Part shown: positions 1 through 7,436 of the stretch, piece by piece
Position numbering within the stretch: position 1 is the first letter of the stretch
Layout: the number at the start of each line of letters is the position of its first letter
From: Curtobacterium sp. MCBD17_013
GTDB lineage: Bacteria > Actinomycetota > Actinomycetes > Actinomycetales > Microbacteriaceae
DNA length: 64,000 nt
Assembly (NCBI RefSeq): GCF_003234565.1
Contig: NZ_QKTU01000003.1
Coordinates: forward strand, 186,001-250,000
Reading direction: 5' to 3'
Made by a program: the position numbers and the translations under genes
Notes under the pieces: model-generated
The model's database searches: none
What the model was told of the DNA's origin: nothing
Seen by the model: the letters and a program-made list of their open reading frames with translations, nothing else

Positions 1-1416
1 TGGTACTCGAACGCGCAGCTCGTCGACCTCCTCACCTCGACGGAGGCCGCGGCGGCCGGGGCGGGCGCGACGCCCGTCTACGTCACCTACGCGATCCCGA
101 ACCGCGACTGCGGCGGCTACTCGTCCGGCGGCATGACCGCGACGCAGTACACGCGGTGGGTGGACCTCATCGCATCGACTCTGCGGGGGAAGCGAGCGGC
201 CGTGATGGTCGAGCCGGACTCCCTCGCGATGCTGAGCAGCTGCCCCGACGAGGCGACGAGCCGGTACGCGCTCCTGTCGCACGAGGTCAGCGCCTTCACC
301 GCCGCGGGGGTCCCGGCGTACCTCGACGGGGGGAACTCGAACTGGGTCCCCCCGGCCACCATGGCGCAGCGCCTCCGTTCCGCGGGTGTCGCCGATGCGC
401 GCGGCTTCTTCAGCAACGTCGCGAACTACTACCCGACCGCGCAGGAGCAGGCCTACGACCAGCAGGTCTCCGCGGCGACGGGCGGCGCCCACTACGTCAT
501 CGACACGTCACGCAACGGGCAGGGCTGGCGGGGCACCTGGTGCAACGGGCCCGGAGCCGGACTCGGCGCGGCCCCGCGCGTCGTCGACGACGGCACGGCG
601 CTCGACGCCCTCCTGTGGGTGAAGACCCCCGGCGCGAGCGACGGTTCCTGTGGCGGTGCGCCCGCCGCAGGGGAGTGGTACCCGAGCTACGCCCGGGCCC
701 TCGTCGCGAACGCCGTGCTGGACCCGAACGGCACCGTGAGCGCGAGCTCCGGCAACGGCGGCACGACCGCGCCCGCGGGATCCGCCCCGAAGGGGTCGTT
801 CGACCGCGCCACCGCGGTCACGGCCGGTGTCACCGTCCAGGGATGGGCCTTCGATCCCGACGCGACCCGAACGCCCCTGTCCGTCCGGATCACCGTCGAC
901 GGCGCGGCGACCACGATCACCGCGAACGTCACCCGGCCCGACGTCGCGCGCGCCTACGGCGTCACGGCCGCGCACGGGTTCTCCGCCACCGTCCCGGCGA
1001 CGAGCGGGAAGCACGCGGTCTGCGCGAGCGCGGCCGGGGTCGCGGGCGGCGGCGACAGCAGCCTCGGATGCAGGACCGTGACCGTCCCGTCCGTCAGCCC
1101 GAAGGGATCCTTCGACTCGGCGACCGGCGCGGCCGGTGGCATCCGGGTGGCCGGATGGGCGTTCGACGGCGACCAGACCGGGACCGCCCTCACCGTCCGG
1201 GCCGCCATCGGGTCGACGACGACCACGTTCACGGCCGACACGACGCGGAAGGACGTCGCGCGGGTGTACGGCGCGGGGGCGTCCCACGGCTTCACCGCAC
1301 TCGTCCCCGCGGCGGCCGGGTCGCGGAGGGTCTGCCTGACGGCGGTGAGCGTCGGCGGTGGCGCCGACACGAGTCTCGGGTGCAAGACCGTCACGGTGCC
1401 GAACACGAGCCGGTAG
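1..1416 (+). CDS. Secreted GH6 cellulase, 5' truncated by window edge
   Basis: Reading frame 1 is open from base 1, so the N-terminus (signal peptide and early catalytic domain) lies outside the window. The visible part begins WYSNAQLVDLL and contains GH6 hallmarks: YAIPNRDCGGYSSGG, VMVEPDSLAML with the Asp region of the acid catalyst, VIDTSRNGQGW, and a late LLWVKTPGASDGSC. GH6 enzymes are inverting beta-1,4-glucanases or cellobiohydrolases; which one cannot be told here. After the catalytic domain come two tandem repeats of about 100 residues (bases about 784-1092 and 1099-1410), with GWAFD, RxDVARxYG, HGF and LGCxTVTV landmarks and two Cys each. The same module recurs four times in the secreted protein at 27835. 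No classical cellulose-binding module is visible. Confidence 0.9.
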   Translation, partial: WYSNAQLVDLLTSTEAAAAGAGATPVYVTYAIPNRDCGGYSSGGMTATQYTRWVDLIASTLRGKRAAVMVEPDSLAMLSSCPDEATSRYALLSHEVSAFTAAGVPAYLDGGNSNWVPPATMAQRLRSAGVADARGFFSNVANYYPTAQEQAYDQQVSAATGGAHYVIDTSRNGQGWRGTWCNGPGAGLGAAPRVVDDGTALDALLWVKTPGASDGSCGGAPAAGEWYPSYARALVANAVLDPNGTVSASSGNGGTTAPAGSAPKGSFDRATAVTAGVTVQGWAFDPDATRTPLSVRITVDGAATTITANVTRPDVARAYGVTAAHGFSATVPATSGKHAVCASAAGVAGGGDSSLGCRTVTVPSVSPKGSFDSATGAAGGIRVAGWAFDGDQTGTALTVRAAIGSTTTTFTADTTRKDVARVYGAGASHGFTALVPAAAGSRRVCLTAVSVGGGADTSLGCKTVTVPNTSR

Positions 1417-1463
1417 GCCCACCGACCGCGGTGGCCGGTGTGCCGGCGCGGCCATCTCGACGC

Positions 1464-1493
1464 GCGGACGGACGGACGAACGGACGGACGGAT
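1464..1493. repeat. GGAC-type tetranucleotide repeat upstream of purE
   Basis: Seven near-perfect copies of a GGAC/GGAA tetranucleotide lie between the GH6 stop and the purE promoter. Slippage-prone repeats of this kind can vary between strains. No coding role is apparent. Confidence 0.7.
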
Positions 1494-1520
1494 CGCGGCC
1501 GGTGGCCCGTCCCGCGCCGG

Positions 1521-1526
1521 TAACAT
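1521..1526 (+). promoter_or_regulatory. -10 element TAACAT of purE (leaderless)
   Basis: TAACAT ends six bases before the purE GTG, the spacing expected if transcription starts on the first base of the start codon. Confidence 0.6.
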
Positions 1527-1532
1527 CGACCC

Positions 1533-2045
1533 GTGACCGACACCACCGCACCGTCGTCCCCGCTCGTCGCGATCGTCATGGGATCCGACTCGGACTGGCC
1601 GACGATGCGCGCGGCCGCCGAGATCCTGACCGAGCTCGGCATCCCGTTCGAGGCGGACGTCGTCTCCGCCCACCGCACGCCCGACAAGATGATGCGGTTC
1701 GGTCGGGAGGCCGCCGGTCGCGGCATCCAGGTCGTCATCGCCGGCGCGGGTGGTGCGGCGCACCTCCCCGGCATGCTCGCCGCCGTGACGACGCTGCCCG
1801 TCATCGGCGTCCCCGTGCAGCTCGCGCGGCTCGACGGCCTCGACTCACTGCTGTCGATCGTGCAGATGCCCGCGGGAGTACCCGTGGCGACCGTCTCGAT
1901 CAACGGCGCGGCCAACGCGGGGCTCCTCGCGGCCCGCATCATCGGCTCCGCCGACGCCGCCGTCTCGGCGCGTCTGGCCGACTACGCCGCGGGACTCGAG
2001 GACCTCGTCGAGCAGAAGGCGGCAGCGCTCCGCGCGCAGCTCTGA
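1533..2045 (+). CDS. purE: N5-carboxyaminoimidazole ribonucleotide mutase
   Basis: PurE converts N5-CAIR to CAIR in de novo purine synthesis, in the cytosol. The 170-residue length is normal for class I PurE. The N-terminal [14 protein letters not shown] phosphate/substrate loop, the [11 protein letters not shown] stretch with the catalytic His, and the Gly-rich [11 protein letters not shown] segment are all present. The GTG at 1533 is chosen because a TAACAT -10 lies six bases upstream, so the mRNA is probably leaderless; no Shine-Dalgarno sequence is seen. purK, the usual partner, is not in the window. The neighbours are a cellulase and polysaccharide genes, so purE looks like a core gene beside an accessory region. 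Confidence 0.97.
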   Translation: MTDTTAPSSPLVAIVMGSDSDWPTMRAAAEILTELGIPFEADVVSAHRTPDKMMRFGREAAGRGIQVVIAGAGGAAHLPGMLAAVTTLPVIGVPVQLARLDGLDSLLSIVQMPAGVPVATVSINGAANAGLLAARIIGSADAAVSARLADYAAGLEDLVEQKAAALRAQL

Positions 2046-2084
2046 GGGGTGCCGGGCCGACCACGGCGTCCCGGGCGACGCGGC

Positions 2085-2103
2085 GAGGCCGGTGACGGGC
2101 CTC
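2085..2103. terminator. Hairpin between convergent purE and glycosyltransferase
   Basis: GAGGCC and GGCCTC arms flank a seven-base loop, between two convergent genes. The stem is short and there is no U-tract, so this is a modest candidate. Confidence 0.35.
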
Positions 2104-2116
2104 CCGCGCGTGCCGC

Positions 2117-3259
2117 TCAGAGGTCGGCGTGCAGGTGCCAGACCTCGGCGGCCGAGTCGCGCCAATCGAACATGCGCGCGCGGTCGGGACCGGCGACCCG
2201 GAGCTGCGCGGCGAGCGCCTGGTCGCCGACGACCTGGAAGATCGCGTGGGCGAGCCGTTCCGGGTACGTCTCGATGGGGTTCGTGTCGACCACGACCGCG
2301 GCGTCCGCGGCGACCTCGCGCACGGCCGGCGCGTCCGAGTGGATGACCGGCGTGCCGAGGCTCATCGCCTCGATCACGGGCAGGCCGAAGCCCTCGGCCA
2401 GGCTCGGGAACACGAACACCGACGCGCGGGCGTAGACGACCGCGAGGTCGGCGTCCTCGATCCGTCCGAGGACCTTGACGCGGTCCGGGGCGAGGCCCGC
2501 GGCGGCGGCCGTGCCGGCCACGTCGACGTCGCCCCAGCCGTCCGGACCGCTGATGACGAGCGGGAGGTCGGCGGGAGCATCGGGGCGCGCCATCGCCGCG
2601 ATGAGGTGCCCGAGGCCCTTGCGCGGTTCGAGCGTCCCCACCGCGAGCACGTACCGTTCCGGGAGGCCCAGGCGCTCGGCCCGCACGTCGGCGTCGACCG
2701 GGACCCGGAGTCGCCCGCTCGGCGCTCCACCGATCACGCGGAGGCGGTCCTCGAACCGGTGGATCTCGTTGAGCTCGGCCGCGACCGCGTGCGTGGGCAC
2801 CACGACGGCGTCCGCGTACTTGTACGCGCGCTTCACCATCGCCTTGTGGAAGTGGACACCGCGGGGCGTCAGGGTCTCGGGGTGGGTCCACGGCACGACG
2901 TCGTGCACCGTGACGACCGTCTGCCGGCCCGGCTCCAGACCACGGTCGTGCTTGACCAACGGGGCGAGCACGCTCGGCGCGTGCACCATCCCGCGGCTGG
3001 CGCCGTGGGCGAACCCGCCCTGCCAGGCGAGCGAGAGCTCGCGGCGGGGCAGCGACAGGCGCTCGAGGTCCGCCAGGCCCGGCAGGAGCGTCCGGATGTG
3101 CGCCAGGTCCCCGGCGTCGACGGCCGACACGATGCCCTCGACGTCGCAGCCCGCCGGTGCGGTGGCGATGAGTTCCCGCGTCAGTTCCTCGGCGTACCGC
3201 CCGATCCCGCCCGGCACCGGGGCCACGATCTGGTCGACGATCACGCGGAGGGTGGTCAT
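2117..3259 (-). CDS. GT4-type glycosyltransferase (group 1)
   Basis: This is a 380-residue cytosolic GT-B enzyme. It starts MTTLRVIVDQIVAPVPGGIGRYAEEL, with the Gly-rich acceptor loop of GT4 enzymes. The C-terminal donor-site half shows VLAVGTLEPRKGL and the E-x7-E signature in PSLAEGFGLPVIEAMSLGTP. Mannosyl, rhamnosyl or glucosyl transfer are all possible and the donor cannot be read from sequence. The open frame extends 28 codons upstream, but that part is low-complexity; the ATG at 3259 begins the family-typical beta strand, with CAGGAG about 13 bases upstream. It probably follows the UPF0104 membrane gene at 3351 in one transcription unit, 91 bases away. Confidence 0.9.
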   Translation of the reverse strand: MTTLRVIVDQIVAPVPGGIGRYAEELTRELIATAPAGCDVEGIVSAVDAGDLAHIRTLLPGLADLERLSLPRRELSLAWQGGFAHGASRGMVHAPSVLAPLVKHDRGLEPGRQTVVTVHDVVPWTHPETLTPRGVHFHKAMVKRAYKYADAVVVPTHAVAAELNEIHRFEDRLRVIGGAPSGRLRVPVDADVRAERLGLPERYVLAVGTLEPRKGLGHLIAAMARPDAPADLPLVISGPDGWGDVDVAGTAAAAGLAPDRVKVLGRIEDADLAVVYARASVFVFPSLAEGFGLPVIEAMSLGTPVIHSDAPAVREVAADAAVVVDTNPIETYPERLAHAIFQVVGDQALAAQLRVAGPDRARMFDWRDSAAEVWHLHADL

Positions 3260-3350
3260 GGGGCTGTTCGGTCTCCTGGAGTTCGCCGACGACGCGTCGG
3301 ACCCGGTCTCGCTCGGCCCGCGGACGTCCCCGGCAGGCCGCACGAACCTA

Positions 3351-4364
3351 TCAGTGCTGCCCTGGAGTTCCGCGAGAGCCGAGCGCGCCGAGGTCGTCCC
3401 GCTCGGTCGGGACCGCGACGGGCGGCACGGGACGGTGCCGCCGGTTCAGCACGAACACGGCCGCGAACACGACGTCGACGACCGTGAGCAGCACCCGGGA
3501 CATCACCGCGACGCTCACCGCGGTCCCGCTGGCGAGCGGCACGCCCGCCACGAGCAGCGCGGTGAGCGTGGCCTCCCGCCCGCCGAGCCCGGCCGGCAGG
3601 AAGAACACGACGAAGCCGACGAGCCACGCGAGCGCGTAGCCGCCGATCACGAGCAGGAACACGCCGGGGCGGAGGTGCGCGAGCGGCGACAGGACGAGGG
3701 CGATGTGCGTGCCGAACAGCCCCCAGGCGAGCGCCGCCCACCCGAACGCGCGGGCCAGGGTCGGGTAGGGGATCGTGAGCTGACCGAGCTCCCGACGCGT
3801 CACCCGTGAGGCCAGGCGCATGCCGAAGCCGAGCACGGACGGGTGGAGTGCGGCGACGACGATGGGCACGAGCAGGAGCACGAACCAGTAGGTCCGGAAG
3901 GCGCCGGGGGCGACGAACGGGATCGTGACGGCCGCCACGCAGACGCCGGCACCGCAACTGACGAGCAGGGTCAGCATGCCGACGGCGACGCTCTTGGCCG
4001 CGGGCACCTTGTGCTCGCGGCCGAGGTCCGCCTGCGCGACGATCGGCCACACCGAGCCCGGGATGTACTTGCCGATCTGTGACAGGAAGAACACGCGCTG
4101 CGCGGCACCGAGCGGGAGGCGGTGCCCCGCGCCGGCCAGGAGGCTCCGCCAGGACAGGAACGTCACCCACGTCGCGGCGAACCCGAGCAGGAGTGCGAGC
4201 GCGAGCGGCGCCGGACGCTGCCGCGCGAAGGCGGCGGCGATGTCGTCCGCGCGCGGCACGAGGAACGCCACGCACAGCGCCAGTGCGAGCACGAGGGCGA
4301 CGACGCGGATGACGGTCCGGCGGCTGCGTCGCGGGGCGGGCGGCGTCTCGGGGCTCGTGGTCAT
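3351..4364 (-). CDS. UPF0104 / lysylphosphatidylglycerol-synthase-TM-like membrane protein
   Basis: The product has 337 residues with a short basic N-terminus and about eight hydrophobic segments, starting with VVALVLALALCVAFLVPRA. The sequence VFFLSQIGKYIPGSVWPI is the most conserved stretch of the UPF0104/AglD/MprF-N superfamily; the late PAGLGGREATLTALLVAG is also typical. Members are suspected lipid or lipid-linked sugar flippases. Here it sits between two GT4 genes, so a role in moving a lipid-linked sugar is a reasonable inference. ATG 4364 is preferred over the GTG at 4370 because the predicted start of transcription falls at about 4366. It is divergent from the gene at 4428. Confidence 0.85.
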   Translation of the reverse strand: MTTSPETPPAPRRSRRTVIRVVALVLALALCVAFLVPRADDIAAAFARQRPAPLALALLLGFAATWVTFLSWRSLLAGAGHRLPLGAAQRVFFLSQIGKYIPGSVWPIVAQADLGREHKVPAAKSVAVGMLTLLVSCGAGVCVAAVTIPFVAPGAFRTYWFVLLLVPIVVAALHPSVLGFGMRLASRVTRRELGQLTIPYPTLARAFGWAALAWGLFGTHIALVLSPLAHLRPGVFLLVIGGYALAWLVGFVVFFLPAGLGGREATLTALLVAGVPLASGTAVSVAVMSRVLLTVVDVVFAAVFVLNRRHRPVPPVAVPTERDDLGALGSRGTPGQH

Positions 4365-4371
4365 GATCACC

Positions 4372-4378
4372 TAGGGTA
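4372..4378. promoter_or_regulatory. Shared bidirectional -10 (TAGGGTA)
   Basis: The plus strand reads TAGGGT (4372-4377) and the minus strand reads TACCCT (4378-4373), so one near-symmetrical element can serve both the 4428 gene and the 4364 gene. On the minus side transcription would start two or three bases before the ATG. Confidence 0.5.
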
Positions 4379-4427
4379 GTTCGCGGCCGATGACGCATCG
4401 GCCCGGGCAGGGAGGACACGAGGCCAC

Positions 4428-5522
4428 GTGCGCATTCTCGCATTCGGGACGTACCAGGCGGCGAACCACCCGCGCGTCACGGTCCTCGTCGAGGGCCTCC
4501 GTGCCCGGGGCCACCGGGTCGTCGAGGCGAACGTGCCGCTCGGCCTGAGCACCCGGGACCGCGTGGCCATGCTCGGGTCGCGGACCGGGGCGGTCCGGAT
4601 GGCCGTGCGGCTGCTGTCGTCGTGGAGCCGGCTCGCCGTCCGGGCACTGCGGGTCCGGGCCGCCGGTCGTCCCGACGCACTGCTCGTCGGGTACATGGGG
4701 CACTTCGACGTCTGGTTGGCGCGAGCGCTGTTCCCCTGGACCACCATCGTGCTCGACCACCTGATCTTCGCCGCGGACACGGCGGCCGACCGCGGCGTCG
4801 GCGGTGGCGTCGTCCAGCGCGCCCTCCGGTGGCTCGACCGCGCCGCCCTCACCATCGCCGACGTCATCGTCCTCGACACCGAGGAACACCGGGACCTCGT
4901 GCCGGCCGCGCTGCGGTCGAAGGCGGTCGTCGTGCCCGTCGGCGCGCCCGCGGAGTGGTCCGCGGTCGAGCCCGCGCCCGAGCCCGGGGACGGACCCGTC
5001 CGCGTCGTGTTCTTCGGACTGTTCACGCCCCTCCAAGGGGCCGCGGTGATCGGGCACGCGCTCGCGGGCCTCCCCGAGGGGCTCGTCGAGGTCTCCATGA
5101 TCGGGGCCGGTCAGGACCTCGACGCCACGCGCGCGGCCGTCGGCGACCGACCCGACGTCATCTGGACGCCGTGGGTGGAGGCCGCCGACCTGCCGTCCGT
5201 GGTCGCCGCGCACCACGTCGGTCTCGGCGTGTTCGGGACGACCGACAAGGCGCTCCGGGTGGTGCCGAACAAGGTGTACCAGTGCGCCGCGGCGGGCACC
5301 GCGATCGTGACGAGCGACACCGTCCCGCAGCGGCGGATGCTCGGGGAGGACGCGCTGTTCGTGCCGCCGGGGGACGCGGCCGCGCTCGGGGCCGCGCTGC
5401 GCGAACTCGCCGAGGACCGTGATCGGTTGGCGGCGCTCCGGAGGGCCGCCCGGAGCCGTGCCGCCGGGTTCCGACCGGCCGCGGTGGTCGCCCCGCTCGA
5501 GGAGCGGCTCGCCCGGCGCTGA
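4428..5522 (+). CDS. GT4-type glycosyltransferase (group 1)
   Basis: The 364-residue product opens with MRILAFGTYQAANHPRVTVL, and the C-terminal half holds VVFFGLFTPLQGA, a donor-binding region ending VPNKVYQCAAAGTAIVTSD, and a basic C-terminus. This is the GT-B fold of cytosolic family 4 enzymes. The classical E-x7-E pair is replaced by a K-x-Y-Q-C-A-A-A-G-T motif, common in several subfamilies. The GTG at 4428 has GAGG four bases upstream and GGAGG twelve upstream. It is divergent from the flippase-like gene and convergent with rfbD. The donor and acceptor are unknown; context suggests the rhamnose-containing surface polysaccharide. Confidence 0.88.
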   Translation: MRILAFGTYQAANHPRVTVLVEGLRARGHRVVEANVPLGLSTRDRVAMLGSRTGAVRMAVRLLSSWSRLAVRALRVRAAGRPDALLVGYMGHFDVWLARALFPWTTIVLDHLIFAADTAADRGVGGGVVQRALRWLDRAALTIADVIVLDTEEHRDLVPAALRSKAVVVPVGAPAEWSAVEPAPEPGDGPVRVVFFGLFTPLQGAAVIGHALAGLPEGLVEVSMIGAGQDLDATRAAVGDRPDVIWTPWVEAADLPSVVAAHHVGLGVFGTTDKALRVVPNKVYQCAAAGTAIVTSDTVPQRRMLGEDALFVPPGDAAALGAALRELAEDRDRLAALRRAARSRAAGFRPAAVVAPLEERLARR

Positions 5523-5523
5523 C

Positions 5524-5546
5524 CGTGGCCGGCGCGTGCGGCCACG
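5524..5546. terminator. Bidirectional hairpin between GT4 gene and rfbD
   Basis: Perfect eight-base arms (CGTGGCCG and CGGCCACG) flank a seven-base loop, directly after the plus-strand stop and before the minus-strand stop. It has no U-tract, as is usual in GC-rich actinobacteria. Confidence 0.55.
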
Positions 5547-5558
5547 CGCTTCGGCCCC

Positions 5559-6410
5559 TCAGGCGGTCAGGACCCCCGCTGCCGCGGCGGCGTGCAGGGC
5601 GTCCCGCCAGTCGCGCATCGGCGCGATCCCGGCCGCCGCCCAGCCGTCGTGCCCGAGCACGCTGTAGGCCGGACGCGGTGCCGGACGGACGAACGCACTG
5701 CTGTCCGTCGGGAGCACGCGCTCCGGGTCGAGGCCGGCCTCGGCGAAGATCGCCTTGGTGAACTCGAACCACGAGGCTTGTCCGCTGTTCGTGCCGTGGT
5801 AGACCCCGGCGGGAGCGTCGGCGTCGAGGAGCGCGACGATCTGCCGTGCGAGGTCGCCCGTCCACGTGGGCTGGCCGACCTGGTCGGTGACGACGCTCAC
5901 CGTGTCGTGTGACGCTGCGAGCCGGAGCATCGTCTTGGCGAAGTTCGGGCCGCCGGCGCCGTAGAGCCACGCGCCCCGGACGATGTACGACGAGTGCGGG
6001 GCGACGGAGCGGACGAACGCCTCGCCCTCGGCCTTCGTGCGACCGTAGGCGCTCACCGGGTGGGTCGGCGTGTCCTCGGCGTAGGGCGTCGTCGCCGTGC
6101 CGTCGAACACGTAGTCCGTCGACACGTGGACGAGCCGGGCGCCGGACTGGACCGCGGCCCGGGCGAGCATCTCGGCGCCCTGGGCGTTGACGCGCCGCGC
6201 CGTGGCCTCGTCGGTCTCGGCGTCGTCGACCTTCGTGTACGCCGCCGCGTTGATGACGACGTCGTGGCCCTCGACCGCGGCACCGACGGCGCTGCCGTCG
6301 CTGATGTCGAGTTCGGCACGCGTCAGCGCGGTCACCGCCCGCCCGAGGAGCGCCTGCTGGATGTCCTGGCCGAGCATGCCGCCGGCGCCGGTGATGAGGT
6401 ACCGGGTCAT
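5559..6410 (-). CDS. rfbD: dTDP-4-dehydrorhamnose reductase
   Basis: RfbD (RmlD) catalyses the last step of dTDP-L-rhamnose synthesis, an NAD(P)H-dependent reduction. The 283-residue protein has the Rossmann fingerprint TGAGGMLGQDIQQAL at its N-terminus, DVVINAAAYTKVDDAE typical of RmlD, and the YGRTKAEGE catalytic Tyr-x3-Lys. ATG 6410 overlaps the rfbB stop by four bases (ATGA), so it is translationally coupled to rfbB. Here rfbD is separate from rfbC; in some Microbacteriaceae the two are fused. Confidence 0.96.
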   Translation of the reverse strand: MTRYLITGAGGMLGQDIQQALLGRAVTALTRAELDISDGSAVGAAVEGHDVVINAAAYTKVDDAETDEATARRVNAQGAEMLARAAVQSGARLVHVSTDYVFDGTATTPYAEDTPTHPVSAYGRTKAEGEAFVRSVAPHSSYIVRGAWLYGAGGPNFAKTMLRLAASHDTVSVVTDQVGQPTWTGDLARQIVALLDADAPAGVYHGTNSGQASWFEFTKAIFAEAGLDPERVLPTDSSAFVRPAPRPAYSVLGHDGWAAAGIAPMRDWRDALHAAAAAGVLTA

Positions 6411-7393
6411 GCGAGCGCCGCACGCTCCTTGAGCGGCTCCCACCACGCGCGGTTGTCGCGGTACCACTGCACGACGTCGGCGAGGCCCTGCTCGAACGGC
6501 ACGAGGGGCTCGTAGCCGAGCTCGGCCTGGATCTTCGAGATGTCGACGGAGTAGCGGAGGTCGTGCCCGAGCCGGTCGGCCACGCGGTCGACGTACGACC
6601 AGTCCTTGCCCGTGGCGTCGAGCAGCAGCTGGGTCAGCTCCTTGTTCGTGAGCTCCGTGCCGCCGCCGATGTTGTAGATCTCGCCCGCGCGACCCCGGGT
6701 CAGGACCATGGCGATGCCGCGCGTGTGGTCGTCGACGTGCAGCCAGTCGCGGATGTTGTTGCCCTCGCCGTACAGCGGGACGTGCTGGTCGTCGATGAGG
6801 TTCGTGACGAACAGCGGGATGACCTTCTCGGGGAAGTGGTACGGGCCGTAGTTGTTCGAGCACCGTGTGATCGACAGGTCGAGCCCGTGGGTGCGGTGGT
6901 AGCTGCGCGCGAGCAGGTCGCTGCCGGCCTTCGACGCGGAGTACGGGGAGTTGGGCTCGAGCGGCCGGTCCTCGGTCCACGACCCCTCGGCGATCGAGCC
7001 GTAGACCTCGTCGGTGGAGACGTGCACGAAGCGCTGGGTGCGGTGCCGCAGGGCCGCGTCGAGGAGGCGCTGGGTGCCGACGACGTTCGTCTCGACGAAG
7101 ACGCCGGAGTCCCGCACGGAACGGTCCACGTGCGACTCGGCGGCGAAGTGCACGATCGCGTCGATGCCGGGGACGACCTCGTCGAGCTTGGCCGCGTCGG
7201 TGATGTCGCCGTGCACGAAGGTGTAGCGCGGGGAGTCGGCGACCGGGGCGAGGTTCTGCTCGTTGCCGGAGTAGGTCAGCGCGTCGTAGACGACGACCTC
7301 GGCGCCCTCGAGGCCCGGGTAGGCGTCCTCGAGCGTGCGTCGGACGAAGTTGGAGCCGATGAACCCGGCTCCACCGGTGACGAGGATCTTCAC
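6407..7393 (-). CDS. rfbB: dTDP-glucose 4,6-dehydratase
   Basis: RfbB (RmlB) converts dTDP-D-glucose to dTDP-4-keto-6-deoxy-D-glucose, using bound NAD+. The 328-residue sequence shows VTGGAGFIGSNFVRR, HFAAESHVDRS, STDEVYGSI with the Asp-Glu catalytic pair, and YSASKAGSDLLARSYHRT with Tyr-x3-Lys. The NNYGPYHFPEKVIP and GEGNNIRDWLHVDDH signatures are diagnostic of RmlB. The upstream sequence carries TTAGGA seven bases before the ATG and its own TAGAAT -10 at 7436-7431, although the DUF2142 gene 40 bases upstream could also read through. It is coupled to rfbD by a four-base overlap. Confidence 0.97.
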   Translation of the reverse strand: MKILVTGGAGFIGSNFVRRTLEDAYPGLEGAEVVVYDALTYSGNEQNLAPVADSPRYTFVHGDITDAAKLDEVVPGIDAIVHFAAESHVDRSVRDSGVFVETNVVGTQRLLDAALRHRTQRFVHVSTDEVYGSIAEGSWTEDRPLEPNSPYSASKAGSDLLARSYHRTHGLDLSITRCSNNYGPYHFPEKVIPLFVTNLIDDQHVPLYGEGNNIRDWLHVDDHTRGIAMVLTRGRAGEIYNIGGGTELTNKELTQLLLDATGKDWSYVDRVADRLGHDLRYSVDISKIQAELGYEPLVPFEQGLADVVQWYRDNRAWWEPLKERAALA

Positions 7394-7430
7394 GGACTGT
7401 TCCTAACGGTCTGGCGGAGGGTCGCCGAGG

Positions 7431-7436
7431 ATTCTA
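7431..7436 (-). promoter_or_regulatory. -10 element TAGAAT for rfbB-rfbD
   Basis: TAGAAT on the minus strand overlaps the last codons of the upstream DUF2142 gene and lies about 38 bases before the rfbB ATG, giving a leader of roughly 30 bases. Confidence 0.45.

Noticed and set aside
1464-1493. GGAC repeats as a phase-variation switch for purE
   Set aside because: The repeats lie before the predicted -10 and outside any reading frame, so slippage would not switch purE translation; an essential purine gene is also an unlikely target.
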